Below, in pieces: positions 25,920 through 34,883 of a stretch of 64,000 bases of DNA. Made by a program: the position numbers and the translations under genes. Under the pieces are notes generated by a model. That model worked only from the letters and a program-made list of their open reading frames with translations, searched no databases and was not told where the DNA came from. Positions within the stretch are counted from its first letter, which is position 1; the number at the start of each line of letters is the position of its first letter. This DNA is from Terricaulis silvestris (GTDB taxonomy: Bacteria; Pseudomonadota; Alphaproteobacteria; Caulobacterales; Aquidulcibacteraceae): assembly GCF_009792355.1 (NCBI RefSeq), contig NZ_CP047045.1, forward strand, positions 1,054,001-1,118,000, written 5' to 3'.

Positions 25920-28157
25920 ATGGAAAACTTCAAGATCGACGTCGACAGCGACGGCATCGCACTCGTCACGTTCGACGTGCCGGGCCGCTCCATGAACACG
26001 ATCACCGCGAGCGTGATCCGTGATCTCATCGAGCTGAACGACAAGATCAGGAAGGACGACGCCATCAAGGGCGTGGTCATCACCTCGGGCAAGACCTCCG
26101 GCTTCTGCGCCGGCGCCGATCTCGGCGAAATGAACGAGCGCGGCGTCGGCGGCTCGTCCGCGCCGAAGACCGAAGAAGAAAAGCTCCGTACCCAGTTCGA
26201 GCGCGGCTTTGGCTTGAACACGCTCTATCGCAACCTCGAAACCTGCGGCAAACCGGTCGCCTTCGCGCTCGAAGGTCTGGCACTCGGCGGCGGCCTCGAA
26301 TTCGCGCTCGCCGGCCATTACCGCGTCGCCGCTGACAATCCGAAGATCAAACTCGGCCTGCCGGAGTCCAAGGTCGGCTTGCTGCCTGGCGCTGGCGGCA
26401 CGCAGCGTCTGCCGCGCCTGATCGGTGTGCAGAACGCCGCGATGATGATCCTGCAAGGCGCTGACAAGTCACCGCAAGAGGCCAAGGGTCTCGGCTTCAT
26501 CAACGAAGTCGTTCCGGCCGGTAAGACGGTCGAAGCCGCGACCGCTTGGGTGAAGTCGACGCTACCGTGGGACTACGCCAAAGGCCCGAACCCGAAGTCG
26601 ATCGCGCCGTGGGATGTCAAAGGCTACAGAGTCAAAGACGGCCCGTTCACGCCGGCCGGCGCCATGGCTGCTGTCGGCGGCAACGCCATGGTCTCGAAGC
26701 AAACCAACCTCAACTATCCGGCGCAGCGCAACATTCTCTCGTGCATCTACGAAGGCATGCAGGTGCCGATCGACGCGGCGCTCCGCATTGAGAGCCGCTA
26801 CTTCATTAAGACCGCCAACACGCCGCAAGCCAAAGGCATGGTGCGTTCGCTGTTCGTGAACATGCAGGCGCTCGGCAAAGGCGGAAACCGCCCCGAAGGC
26901 ATCCCGACCTACGACATCAAGAAAGTCGCCGTGATCGGCGCTGGCCTCATGGGCGCCGGCATCGCCTACGTGCAAGCCAAGGCCGGTATCGAAACCATCC
27001 TGCTCGATGTCAATCAAGAAGGCGCCGACAAAGGCAAGGCCTACTCACAACGCATCGTCGACAAGGACGTCTCGCGTGGCAAGATCACTAAGGAGAAGGG
27101 CGACGCGCTGCTCGCGCTGATCACGCCCTCGACCGATTATTCGCTGATCAAAGGCGCCGACCTTGTTGTCGAAGCCGTGTTCGAGAATGTCGCGCTGAAA
27201 GCGGAAGTCACCAAGAAGGCCGAAGCCTTCCTCGGCGAAAACGCCGTGTTCGGCTCCAACACCTCGACGCTGCCGATCACCGGTCTCGCCGAAGCTTCGG
27301 CGCGCCCAAAGAACTTCATCGGCATCCACTTCTTTTCGCCGGTCGAGCGCATGGGTCTCGTCGAACTGATCATGGGCAAGGAAACCACCGCAGAAACCCA
27401 AGCCAAGGCGATCGACTACGTCATCAAGATCAAGAAGACGCCGATCACCGTGAACGACTTCCGCGGCTTCTACACCTCGCGCTGCTTCGGCACCTATCCG
27501 GCCGAAGGCGTCGAGATGCTGATGGAAGGCATAGCGCCGGCGATCATCGAAAACGTTGGCCGCCAATGCGGCATGCCGATGGGCCCGCTCGAAGTCTCCG
27601 ACTCTGTCGGCCTTGATACCGCGCTGAAGATCGGCAAGACTAACGCCGAGCTGACGCAGCAGGACTACAAGAAGGATCCGCGCGCCGCGATGTTGTCGTG
27701 GATCGTTGAGGACAAGGGCCGCGTCGGTCGCAAAGCCGGCAAGGGCTACTACGAGTACGGCGAGGACGGCAAACCGACTCGCATCTGGCCCGGCATCTCC
27801 GAGCGCGTCGAAGTGAAAGTCAAAGAGTGCCCGCCGGAGCTCAAGACGGAGCTCACCAAGCGCTATCTCTTCCGCCAATGCATCGAAGTCGCGCGCTGTT
27901 TCGAAGAAGGTGTCATCACCGATCCGCGCGACGCCGACGTCGGCTCGATCCTCGCCTGGGGTTTCGCGCCATATAGCGGCGGCTGCATCAGCTACATCGA
28001 CCTGTTCTGGGGAACGAAGAAATTCGTCGAAGAAGCCGACCGCCTCGCCGACACCTACGGCGAACGCTTCCGCCCGAACAAATTGCTGCGCGACATGGCC
28101 GCCAAAGGCGAGACGTTTTACGACCGCTTCGGCGCAAAGCAGAAGGCCGCAGCATAA
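25920..28157 (+). CDS. fadB: FadB/FadJ-type enoyl-CoA hydratase / 3-hydroxyacyl-CoA dehydrogenase
   Basis: A 745-residue bifunctional enzyme. The N-terminal crotonase domain (1-190) has the oxyanion stretch SGKTSGFCAGADLGEM and GLALGGGLEFALAGHYRVA with the catalytic Glu region LPESKVGLLPGAGG. The NAD-binding domain starts near residue 336 (VAVIGAGLMGAGIAYVQAK) and contains GSNTSTLPIT and FIGIHFFSPVERMGLVEL. Two C-terminal 3HCDH domains follow. It hydrates trans-2-enoyl-CoA and oxidises the 3-hydroxyacyl-CoA. GAAGGGTAGG precedes the start. It is the last gene of the operon, closed by the terminator at 28164-28191. Confidence 0.93.
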   Translation: MENFKIDVDSDGIALVTFDVPGRSMNTITASVIRDLIELNDKIRKDDAIKGVVITSGKTSGFCAGADLGEMNERGVGGSSAPKTEEEKLRTQFERGFGLNTLYRNLETCGKPVAFALEGLALGGGLEFALAGHYRVAADNPKIKLGLPESKVGLLPGAGGTQRLPRLIGVQNAAMMILQGADKSPQEAKGLGFINEVVPAGKTVEAATAWVKSTLPWDYAKGPNPKSIAPWDVKGYRVKDGPFTPAGAMAAVGGNAMVSKQTNLNYPAQRNILSCIYEGMQVPIDAALRIESRYFIKTANTPQAKGMVRSLFVNMQALGKGGNRPEGIPTYDIKKVAVIGAGLMGAGIAYVQAKAGIETILLDVNQEGADKGKAYSQRIVDKDVSRGKITKEKGDALLALITPSTDYSLIKGADLVVEAVFENVALKAEVTKKAEAFLGENAVFGSNTSTLPITGLAEASARPKNFIGIHFFSPVERMGLVELIMGKETTAETQAKAIDYVIKIKKTPITVNDFRGFYTSRCFGTYPAEGVEMLMEGIAPAIIENVGRQCGMPMGPLEVSDSVGLDTALKIGKTNAELTQQDYKKDPRAAMLSWIVEDKGRVGRKAGKGYYEYGEDGKPTRIWPGISERVEVKVKECPPELKTELTKRYLFRQCIEVARCFEEGVITDPRDADVGSILAWGFAPYSGGCISYIDLFWGTKKFVEEADRLADTYGERFRPNKLLRDMAAKGETFYDRFGAKQKAAA

Positions 28158-28163
28158 AGTCGG

Positions 28164-28191
28164 AAAGGGCCGCCTTCGGGCGGCCCTTTTT
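28164..28191 (+). terminator. Rho-independent terminator of the beta-oxidation operon
   Basis: Perfect 11-bp stem AAAGGGCCGCC (28164-28174) and GGCGGCCCTTT (28179-28189) with a TTCG tetraloop and a TTTTT tract at 28187-28191. It begins 7 bp after the FadB-type stop codon. Confidence 0.95.
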
Positions 28192-28206
28192 GCATCGAGG
28201 TACGAC

Positions 28207-28677
28207 ATGGATCAGTTCACTTTGGCGAACCCAGTGTTCGTCACGTACGCCATCGCGGCCTCCATCATGGTTTTGAAGATCATGCTGCAAGGCTGGATCA
28301 CAGTCGCGCGCATGATCAAGAACGATGCCGGCCTGGTGAACCCCGAAGACATCAAACCTGGCCCCGCCAACCGCAATCCGCGTCCCGAACAGCTTCAGCC
28401 ACTGGAGGACGTCGATCGCTCGCGCCGCATCCACCGCAACGATCTCGAAAACATCCCGGCCTTCCTGGCGATAGGCTTGATCTTCGTCGCCATCGCACCC
28501 CCACTCGCCGCGCAGTGGCTCATGTACGGCTTCGTCGCGGCGCGCCTTCTACACACGATCGTGTACTCGACAGCGCAGCGCCACGAAGTCCGCGCCGTGT
28601 TCTATTCAGTGGGCTCGCTCATCGTCATTGCCATGGCAATTTGGGTGCTTCTCGTCGCCATTTCGGCGGCGTCTTGA
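28207..28677 (+). CDS. MAPEG-family membrane protein
   Basis: A 156-residue integral membrane protein with four hydrophobic helices: PVFVTYAIAASIMVLKIML, ENIPAFLAIGLIFVAIAP, the AAQWLMYGFVAARLLHTIVY segment and SVGSLIVIAMAIWVLLVAIS. The cytoplasmic loop RSRRIHRNDLENIPAF and ARLLHTIVY are the MAPEG signatures. Members are microsomal glutathione S-transferase-like enzymes acting on glutathione and lipophilic substrates. GAGG precedes ATG 28207, 16 bp after the operon terminator. Confidence 0.85.
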   Translation: MDQFTLANPVFVTYAIAASIMVLKIMLQGWITVARMIKNDAGLVNPEDIKPGPANRNPRPEQLQPLEDVDRSRRIHRNDLENIPAFLAIGLIFVAIAPPLAAQWLMYGFVAARLLHTIVYSTAQRHEVRAVFYSVGSLIVIAMAIWVLLVAISAAS

Positions 28678-28874
28678 TCGCCCGCCCCGTCTTCGAACCC
28701 GTGCGCGGCACGGCCTGACCTGGGGCGAGGGCTCTCGTTACCGGCGCCCCCTATCGCGCCACGCGAAATTCACGCGCCCGGTTAGCTTCGCACGCGCAAC
28801 AAGACGCAACCACGTTGCCACCGCCTGCCAACCCGCGTAACCGTAAGCGCTGGTCTAAGGACAGGGGTGTACTC

Positions 28875-29270
28875 ATGATCGCGCGTTGGATGATTGTCGG
28901 TTTCGTTCTCTGGCTGGTGGTCACGCTGGCGTTCCGTTTTGTCGGCGAGGACTTCTTCACCACCGGCCCGTCAGGCAGCATCTCGTGGCTCTTCATGACC
29001 TTGCCCTTCATTATGTTCGCACTGACGTTCGCGCTGCTGAAGCTGTTCAAGGTCGATCCCTCGGATCGCGCCGAAGCCGCCTCGATCTTCGCGGTGCCTG
29101 GCCTCATCATCGGCGTCTACGAGATCAACAGCTTCCAGTTCGTTTTCCCGAACCTCGATCCGGCGCTTGGCCCGTCGTTCTCGGCGCTGATGTTCGCCTG
29201 CTACGCGGCTGTGATCATCGCCGGCATCGTATCATCGCGCCTGCACACGCTCGGCGGCGCCAGCAGCTAA
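28875..29270 (+). CDS. DUF5367-like four-helix membrane protein
   Basis: A 131-residue protein with four hydrophobic helices: MIVGFVLWLVVTLAFRFVG, ISWLFMTLPFIMFALTFALL, AASIFAVPGLIIGVYEIN and SALMFACYAAVIIAGIVSS. The pattern (FRFVGE..F, helix, KLFKVDPSDR) agrees with DUF5367, a family without assigned function. ATG 28875 follows GGACAGGGG. A terminator stands right after it. The 197-bp gap before it holds no recognisable gene. Confidence 0.65.
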   Translation: MIARWMIVGFVLWLVVTLAFRFVGEDFFTTGPSGSISWLFMTLPFIMFALTFALLKLFKVDPSDRAEAASIFAVPGLIIGVYEINSFQFVFPNLDPALGPSFSALMFACYAAVIIAGIVSSRLHTLGGASS

Positions 29271-29291
29271 GTTCAATACTGACGTCAGGTG

Positions 29292-29321
29292 AGGGGGTGC
29301 GCTTCCCGCGCGCCCCCTTAT
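29292..29321 (+). terminator. Terminator hairpin after the DUF5367-like gene
   Basis: AGGGGGTGCGC (29292-29302) pairs with GCGCGCCCCCT (29308-29318) with one G-U wobble; the loop is TTCCC, followed by a weak TTATCTTGTT tract. A perfect palindrome CTGACGTCAG at 29279-29288 lies just upstream. Confidence 0.65.
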
Positions 29322-29331
29322 CTTGTTCGCG

Positions 29332-30402
29332 ATGGCTCAACTCACCGATCCGCTTCAGCTCCGCTCCGGCGCCACGCTGAAGAACCGCTTCATCCTCTCG
29401 CCGCTCACCAACCTGCAAAGCCACGCCGACGGCGTCTTGAGCGACGACGAATTCCGCTGGCTCACCATGCGCGCCGAAGGCGGTTTCGCGCTCACCATGA
29501 CCTGCGCCGCGTCCGTGCAAGAAAGCGGCGTCGGCTTTCCCGGCCAACTCGGCTTTCACGACGAGAAGCACCTCCAAGGCATCACGCGCCTCGCGCGCAC
29601 CATTAAAGAGCATGTCAGCCACGCCGTCGCGCAATTGCACCATGGTGGCCTTCGCGCGATGAAAGGCCATAAGGCGCCGTCGGCCGACGAAAAACTCAAC
29701 GCCGAAGCCATGACGCTCGACGAAGTCCGCGCCTCCCGCGATCACTTCATCGCCGCTGCTCAGCGCGCCGAACGCGCCGGCTTCGACGGCGTCGAACTTC
29801 ACGGCGCTCACGGCTATCTGATCTGCTCGTTCCTCAGCCCCGAACTCAACCGCCGCGAGGATGAATACGGCGGCTCACCCGAAAACCGCGCGCGCTTTCT
29901 CAACGAATGCATCGACGGCGTCCGCGCTGCCACCAAGTCCGGCTTCTCGCTCGGCGTCCGCCTCTCACCGGAGCGCTGGGGCATCCAGCTCCCCGAAATC
30001 CGCGATCTCGCCCAGCGCCTGATGCGCGAAGCCAAGATCGATTACATCGACATGTCGCTCTGGGACGTCCGCAAAGAACCAAACGACGAAGCCTACCAAG
30101 GCCGCACGCTCGCCTCCTATTTCACCGAGCTCGATCGCAACGGCACGCGTCTCGGCGCCGCCGGCAAGATCATGTCGGCGCAAGATGCGCGCGACGTCAT
30201 CGCCATGGGCTTCGACTTTCCCGTCCTCGGCCGCGCCGCCATCCTGCACCACGATTTCCCAAAGCGCGCCGCGAGCGACGCAAATTTCACCGCCATCGCC
30301 ACACCCGTTAGCGAAGCGTACTTGCACGAAGAGGGTTTAGGCCCAGCCTTCGTTCAATATATGCGCACCTGGAAGGGCTTCGTCGAGGAACCCGCGGCCT
30401 GA
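29332..30402 (+). CDS. Old-yellow-enzyme family NADH:flavin oxidoreductase
   Basis: A 356-residue TIM-barrel FMN protein. OYE-family signatures: LTDPLQLRSGATLKNRFILS at the N-terminus, QLHHGG, and FDGVELHGAHGYLICSFLSP followed by ELNRREDEYGGSPENRARF, then GVRLSPERW and a C-terminal FMN phosphate site around VLGRAAILHHDFPKRA. It would reduce activated alkenes or process dienoyl compounds with NAD(P)H. ATG 29332 is used; a TTG at 29323 would add three residues. No clear ribosome site is visible. The downstream phosphoesterase follows closely. Confidence 0.88.
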   Translation: MAQLTDPLQLRSGATLKNRFILSPLTNLQSHADGVLSDDEFRWLTMRAEGGFALTMTCAASVQESGVGFPGQLGFHDEKHLQGITRLARTIKEHVSHAVAQLHHGGLRAMKGHKAPSADEKLNAEAMTLDEVRASRDHFIAAAQRAERAGFDGVELHGAHGYLICSFLSPELNRREDEYGGSPENRARFLNECIDGVRAATKSGFSLGVRLSPERWGIQLPEIRDLAQRLMREAKIDYIDMSLWDVRKEPNDEAYQGRTLASYFTELDRNGTRLGAAGKIMSAQDARDVIAMGFDFPVLGRAAILHHDFPKRAASDANFTAIATPVSEAYLHEEGLGPAFVQYMRTWKGFVEEPAA

Positions 30403-30428
30403 TCAATCCGTGGGCGTTTGATCAATTC

Positions 30429-31331
30429 TTGCGCGTCCGCGCTTCGCCGACGCTGACTTCCGCAATTCTCGCGCGCCGCCGCCCCGCGCGTGATCGACTG
30501 CGAGTCACGCGCACCGCGGAGCCACGCCTGAAAATCCTGCTCGTCTCCGATCTGCACTACGCCTTGAAGCAGTTCGACTGGGTCGTCGCTAACGCGCCCA
30601 GTTTCGACGTCGTCGTGCTCGCCGGCGATCATGTCGATATCGCCGGGCAACTCAGCGGCAGCGTGCAGGTCACGGTGATCCTGAAATACCTGCGCCGTCT
30701 CGCGCCGCTCACCCGCGTCGTCGTTTCCTCCGGCAATCACGACCTCGATACGCGCGACGGCGCCGGCGAGAAGGTCGCCGCCTGGATGAACCGCGTGCGG
30801 CAGCTCGGCATCGCCGCCGATGGCGACACAATCGAAGCCAACGGCGCACTGATCACGATCTGCCCGTGGTGGGACGGCCCCGTCGTGCGCGAAGCGGTCA
30901 GCGCGCTGCTGCAGCGCGACGCCGCCAAACGCGCCGGCAAACAATGGATTTGGGTCTATCACGCTCCGCCTGCGGACTCGCCGACAAGCTGGACTGGTCG
31001 CGAACATTTCGGCGACGCCGATCTCAGCGCTTGGATCGAAACCCACGCGCCCGATCTCGTGCTCACGGGCCACATCCACGAAGCGCCGTTCAAACGCGAC
31101 GGCTCCTGGGCCGATCGTATTGGCGCGAGCTGGGTGTTCAATTCCGGCCGCCAAATCGGCCCGACGCCCACACACATTGCCATCGACACCCAAGTGCGCG
31201 AAGCCGCGTGGTTCTCGCTCGCCGGCGCCGAACTCGCGCGCCTCGACTTGCCGCTGACACGTCCGCTTCAATCGCTCGAAATCGCGCCAGCTTGGCTCAG
31301 TAGTCCGGCTCTCGGTCCGAGCCTGGCGTGA
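30429..31331 (+). CDS. Calcineurin-like metallophosphoesterase
   Basis: A product of up to 300 residues with the five-block phosphoesterase pattern: SDLH (LKILLVSDLHYALK), GDH (VVLAGDHVD), GNHD (VSSGNHDLDT), an intermediate His (WVYHAPPAD) and GHIH (LVLTGHIHEAP). It should bind two metal ions and hydrolyse a phosphoester; substrate unknown. The annotated TTG start gives about 34 Arg-rich residues before the core (LKILLVSDLH), so the real start may be further downstream. The 3' end overlaps the convergent cNMP-binding gene by 35 bp. Confidence 0.8.
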   Translation: MRVRASPTLTSAILARRRPARDRLRVTRTAEPRLKILLVSDLHYALKQFDWVVANAPSFDVVVLAGDHVDIAGQLSGSVQVTVILKYLRRLAPLTRVVVSSGNHDLDTRDGAGEKVAAWMNRVRQLGIAADGDTIEANGALITICPWWDGPVVREAVSALLQRDAAKRAGKQWIWVYHAPPADSPTSWTGREHFGDADLSAWIETHAPDLVLTGHIHEAPFKRDGSWADRIGASWVFNSGRQIGPTPTHIAIDTQVREAAWFSLAGAELARLDLPLTRPLQSLEIAPAWLSSPALGPSLA

Positions 31332-31776
31332 ACGTGTTGTTCTGCTCGTGCAGCAGCGTTTCCAGAATGTCGTCGACCATGCCCAGATGATTGGCCTGGT
31401 CTTCAAACTGCAGCTTCAGGTCTGCGAGATACGCGGTCACGCCGTAGAGGCGATGCGCCAACAGCTTCGCCAGAACGAAGGAGAGTTCCGGATTGGCCTG
31501 CAGGAAGGCCACGCCATCCTCCGCCACATAGGCGCGGCACGCACCGTCCGCGCGCACCGTCGCCATGTGCGGAATGCCCAAGAGCGCCGACATGTCGCCA
31601 AAGATCGCGCCGCGATCGGCGACAACGTTGATCTGCAACTCACCCTTCAGCACCTCGACGGCGCCGTCGAGCAGCACATAAAGCCGCCCCGTCAACGCGC
31701 CTTCGCCGAGCAGCACGTCGCCTGCCGCGAACGCCACGACAGGCAAGCCCTCACAAAACTCTTCGGCAGACCGCAC
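31297..31776 (-). CDS. Cyclic-nucleotide-binding domain protein
   Basis: A 159-residue protein with one cNMP-binding jelly-roll: FAAGDVLLGEGALTGRLYVL, LDGAVEVLKGE, VADRGAIFGDMSALLGIPHM (phosphate-binding cassette region) and ATVRADGACRAYVAEDG, then a C-terminal helix. No DNA-binding domain is present, so it is not a complete Crp-type regulator. Start at GTG 31776, which has GGGAG eight bases upstream; the frame is open to an ATG at 31923 inside the 3' end of ppc, but that extension is Arg-rich and unlike the family. Probably co-transcribed with ppc. Confidence 0.75.
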   Translation of the reverse strand: MRSAEEFCEGLPVVAFAAGDVLLGEGALTGRLYVLLDGAVEVLKGELQINVVADRGAIFGDMSALLGIPHMATVRADGACRAYVAEDGVAFLQANPELSFVLAKLLAHRLYGVTAYLADLKLQFEDQANHLGMVDDILETLLHEQNNTFTPGSDREPDY

Positions 31777-31888
31777 CGGCTCGACTCCCAGCCCGAACCT
31801 GAAGGGCGTCGCCGCGCCGCGTCCAGGGCAGGGCGCGCTTTCGCGTCGCCCTGCCGCCAACCGCCCAATCCTTAGGCGCCTCGCGTCC

Positions 31889-34540
31889 CTAGCCGCTATT
31901 CCGCAACGCCGTCGCGATCGCATTGATCGATAGCTGAATGCCTTCGTGAATGCGCGGATCGTCCTCGCCCGCGCGCCGGCGTTTGATCAGCTCCACCTGC
32001 AGCAGATTCAGCGGCTCAATATACGGCAACCGCAACTGAATCGACTCCGCCAACGCCGGCTGCCGCTCCAGCAAACGCGACTGCCCCGTCACCGCCAGCA
32101 CCGCATCGTGGGTCTCAGTCCAAGCGCCGCGGATCGTTTCAAAGATCGCCTTGCCCCCCTTGCTTTCCACCAGGCGCAAATACTCCGCCGCGATGCCCAT
32201 ATCCGATTTCGCCAGCACCATTTCCAAATTCGCCAGCGTCGTCGCCAGGAACGGCCATGCCGCCGCCATGTCGCGCAACAGCTTCTGATCCTCGAACGCC
32301 GACAGCCCACGTCCCGCGCCATACCATCCGGGCAACATGATCCGCGCCTGCGCCCACGAAAACACCCACGGGATCGCGCGCAAATCCTCGATGCGATCCG
32401 ATTTCGTCCGGCTCGCCGGCCGCGAGCCGATTTTCAGATCGGCAATCTCCGAGATCGGCGTGATCTGGCGGAAAAAATCCTTGAACCCCGCCGTCTCGTA
32501 CACCAGCCCGCGATAGGCGGTGAACGCCGTCGCCGAGATCGCATCCATCGCCGCTGCGAAGCGCTTCGCGTCCTTCACGCTCAACGCCGGTGGCTCTAGC
32601 GAGGCCAACAACGTCGCCGACGCCATCGCTTCCAAATTCGCCGCTGCACTTTCGCGCGTGCCGTACTTCGCCGCGATCATCTCGCCTTGCTCGGTGATGC
32701 GGATGCGTCCGTTCACTGTGCCGCTCGGCTGCGCCCGGATCGCGGCGAACGACGACCCACCGCCGCGCCCCACCGCGCCACCGCGCCCGTGAAAGAGCTG
32801 CAACGCCACGCAGGCCCTTTCGAATACCGGCGCCAACGCGGCACTCGTCTCGTGCAAACTCCACACCGAAGTCAGATAGCCGCCGTCCTTGTTGCTATCC
32901 GAATACCCAACCATCACCTCCTGATGCCCGCGCGCGTTGGTCATCGCGGCGAACTCCGGCAGCGCGAAGTACGCGCCAATGATCGCCGTTGCGCGCTCCA
33001 GGTCGTCGATCGTTTCAAACAGCGGCACGGCCATGATGGGGCAGGCGGGCGCATCGCCGGGATGGAAGAGCCCTACCTCCTTCAGCAGCACATACACTTC
33101 CAGCATGTCCGACACGCTGGCCGCCTTCGAGATCACATAATTCGTGATGCACTGAGCGCCATAACGCGCATGCGCCGCCGCGGTGCTGCACAGGATGGCC
33201 AATTCCGATGTCGTCTCGTCACCATACACCGCGTCTGGAAACGAGAGCAGTCTTTTCCCCGCCAACTCACGCCGCAACAACGCAGCGCGTTTCGCTTCAT
33301 CCAGCGCGAGATAATCCGCCTCAACCCCCGCGCTCTTCAGCAGCTCCGCCACCACGCGCTCATGCACGTCCGCGTTCTGCCGCAGGTCCAGCGTCGCGAG
33401 ATGAAACCCGCACACTTCAACGCTGCGGATCAGCCGCCCAATCGCGCCGCCGCGACCCAACCCGCCATCGCCATCCGCGCTCAACGCCGCCTGGATCACA
33501 TCGAGATCGCGCCGAAACGCGTCCGCGCTCGCGTAGGCTTCGCCCGCGAACCGCGCCCGTCGCGGCGGCTCGCGCCCTGTCACCGCAACAAAGTTCGCCG
33601 CCAGCCGCGCATACACGCCCGCAATCGCACGCCGGTATGGCTCATCCTCTCGCGCCTTGCCCGCGTCGCCGCTTGCTTCCGCCAGCGCCGCCAGCTCCGG
33701 CGTCACGCTCGCCAGCTCCGACGAAATCGAAAGATCGGCGCCAAGCTGATGCAGCTGATCGAGATAGCTCTCGATCACTGTCTCCGACGCACGCGCCAGC
33801 GCATACTCCAGCGTCTCCGCCGTGACGTTCGGATTGCCGTCGCGATCGCCGCCGATCCAACTTCCCAACCGCAAGAAAGAGGGCGGCCGCGCCCCGAACG
33901 CACGATGCCAGCGTGCATAGAGCGCCGGTAGCACCGGCAGAAACGACTCCCGGAAGTAGGCGAGCGCCGTCTCCACCTCGTCGCTGACATAAAGCCGCTC
34001 GTGTCGCAGCGGCCGCGTCTGCCACAGCAACGCGACCTGGCGCTGGATCGCGCGCTCCAGCAAGTCTCCGCCGTCGGTCTCTAGGCGGCCCGCATCGCGC
34101 AGCTTCATCAGCGCCGCGATCTCGTTGCGATGATCGATGATGCTCTTGCGGCGCACTTCAGTCGGATGCGCCGTCAGCACAGGCGTCACCAGCGCGCACT
34201 CCGCCAGCGCCAAGGCCCGTTCGCGCGAAATGCCTTCGCTCTCAAGTTTGGCAATCGCCTGCGCGATGTCCGCACCGGGTTCCGTCGCCACACCCTGGCG
34301 ATCTTCCGCCAAGTTCGCCAGCATGGAGAACAGCATAAAGCTATGGACGAACGACAGCGTCTCATCGAGGTCGAGCGCGCCCAGCCCAAGATCGATCGCG
34401 CCCGCATCGCCGCCGCGATGCCGATCCACCGACGCGGCGCGAATATACTCGATCCGGCGAAACACGTCGTCACCGGCGTAGGTGCGGATCACATCGCCCA
34501 GCACGCGGCCGAGGAATTTGATGTCGGGATTCTGCTTCAT
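31889..34540 (-). CDS. ppc: Phosphoenolpyruvate carboxylase
   Basis: An 883-residue enzyme of normal length that carboxylates PEP to oxaloacetate, replenishing the citric acid cycle. Active-site signatures: VLTAHPTEVRRKS (His125), GGDRDGNPNVT, YSDSNKDGGYL, LFHGRGGAVGRGGG (substrate Arg and Gly loop) and ITEQGEMIAAKYG. The C-terminal end, AIATALRNSG, is close to the usual RNTG terminus. No clear ribosome site precedes the ATG. The start region is followed upstream by a 343-bp intergenic stretch holding the first of two duplicated structured elements. Confidence 0.95.
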   Translation of the reverse strand: MKQNPDIKFLGRVLGDVIRTYAGDDVFRRIEYIRAASVDRHRGGDAGAIDLGLGALDLDETLSFVHSFMLFSMLANLAEDRQGVATEPGADIAQAIAKLESEGISRERALALAECALVTPVLTAHPTEVRRKSIIDHRNEIAALMKLRDAGRLETDGGDLLERAIQRQVALLWQTRPLRHERLYVSDEVETALAYFRESFLPVLPALYARWHRAFGARPPSFLRLGSWIGGDRDGNPNVTAETLEYALARASETVIESYLDQLHQLGADLSISSELASVTPELAALAEASGDAGKAREDEPYRRAIAGVYARLAANFVAVTGREPPRRARFAGEAYASADAFRRDLDVIQAALSADGDGGLGRGGAIGRLIRSVEVCGFHLATLDLRQNADVHERVVAELLKSAGVEADYLALDEAKRAALLRRELAGKRLLSFPDAVYGDETTSELAILCSTAAAHARYGAQCITNYVISKAASVSDMLEVYVLLKEVGLFHPGDAPACPIMAVPLFETIDDLERATAIIGAYFALPEFAAMTNARGHQEVMVGYSDSNKDGGYLTSVWSLHETSAALAPVFERACVALQLFHGRGGAVGRGGGSSFAAIRAQPSGTVNGRIRITEQGEMIAAKYGTRESAAANLEAMASATLLASLEPPALSVKDAKRFAAAMDAISATAFTAYRGLVYETAGFKDFFRQITPISEIADLKIGSRPASRTKSDRIEDLRAIPWVFSWAQARIMLPGWYGAGRGLSAFEDQKLLRDMAAAWPFLATTLANLEMVLAKSDMGIAAEYLRLVESKGGKAIFETIRGAWTETHDAVLAVTGQSRLLERQPALAESIQLRLPYIEPLNLLQVELIKRRRAGEDDPRIHEGIQLSINAIATALRNSG

Positions 34541-34622
34541 GCCGGAAGGGAGCTAGTGGCGCTGCCTGCGGCGTCGTCAATGGCGGGGAGGCGCGAAGTC
34601 TGCTGCCTGCACAAATTTGCTG

Positions 34623-34815
34623 CAAAAACGGCCCCCTCGGCGGTGAGGGAGCCGTCGTAGCGGGGCGTCGGGTCACGGGTGTGGGGGAGGTGTTCTCCAG
34701 CGCCGCGACCAATGTTGCACCGGCCTTGGTTGCTGTCTGTTCGGCGCCGCACGAAAACTGCAACGGCGTTGCAAGCGAAGTCGCCCACGCAAAGTGTGCG
34801 ACGCCGTACGGACTG
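34623..34815 (-). repeat. Structured ~190-bp element, copy 1 (possible small RNA with terminator)
   Basis: On the minus strand it begins with CGGCGTCGCAC (34796-34806), which pairs imperfectly with GTGCGGCGCCG (34742-34752), passes through a CGAACAGAC box, and ends in ACGGCTCCCTC/GAGGGGGCCGT plus TTTTT, an intrinsic-terminator shape (34624-34655). Copy 2 at 35811-35998 conserves the same order, including a 19-bp identical block around GTCTGTTCGGCGCCGCACG. No convincing open frame is conserved between the copies. It occupies most of the 343-bp gap between ppc and the RcnB-like gene. Confidence 0.6.
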
Positions 34816-34883
34816 ACATGCGTTCAGCAACGGCCCCCTAACGCCATCTCAAACGTTGAGCGACGTTAGAAAGAATCCCCCCA

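Noticed and set aside
31777-31923. N-terminal extension of the cNMP-binding protein to ATG 31923
   Set aside because: The extension is Arg-rich, overlaps the ppc 3' end and lacks a ribosome site, while GTG 31776 has GGGAG at proper spacing.
32687-33931. 414-codon plus-strand open frame over ppc
   Set aside because: Antisense shadow of a well-conserved PEP carboxylase; Arg/His-rich and without motifs.
34470-34763. Minus-strand frame beginning MQFSCGAEQTATKAG in structured element copy 1
   Set aside because: Copy 2 contains a partly similar frame, but the two diverge quickly and read through the terminator hairpin; a structured RNA explains the conservation better.
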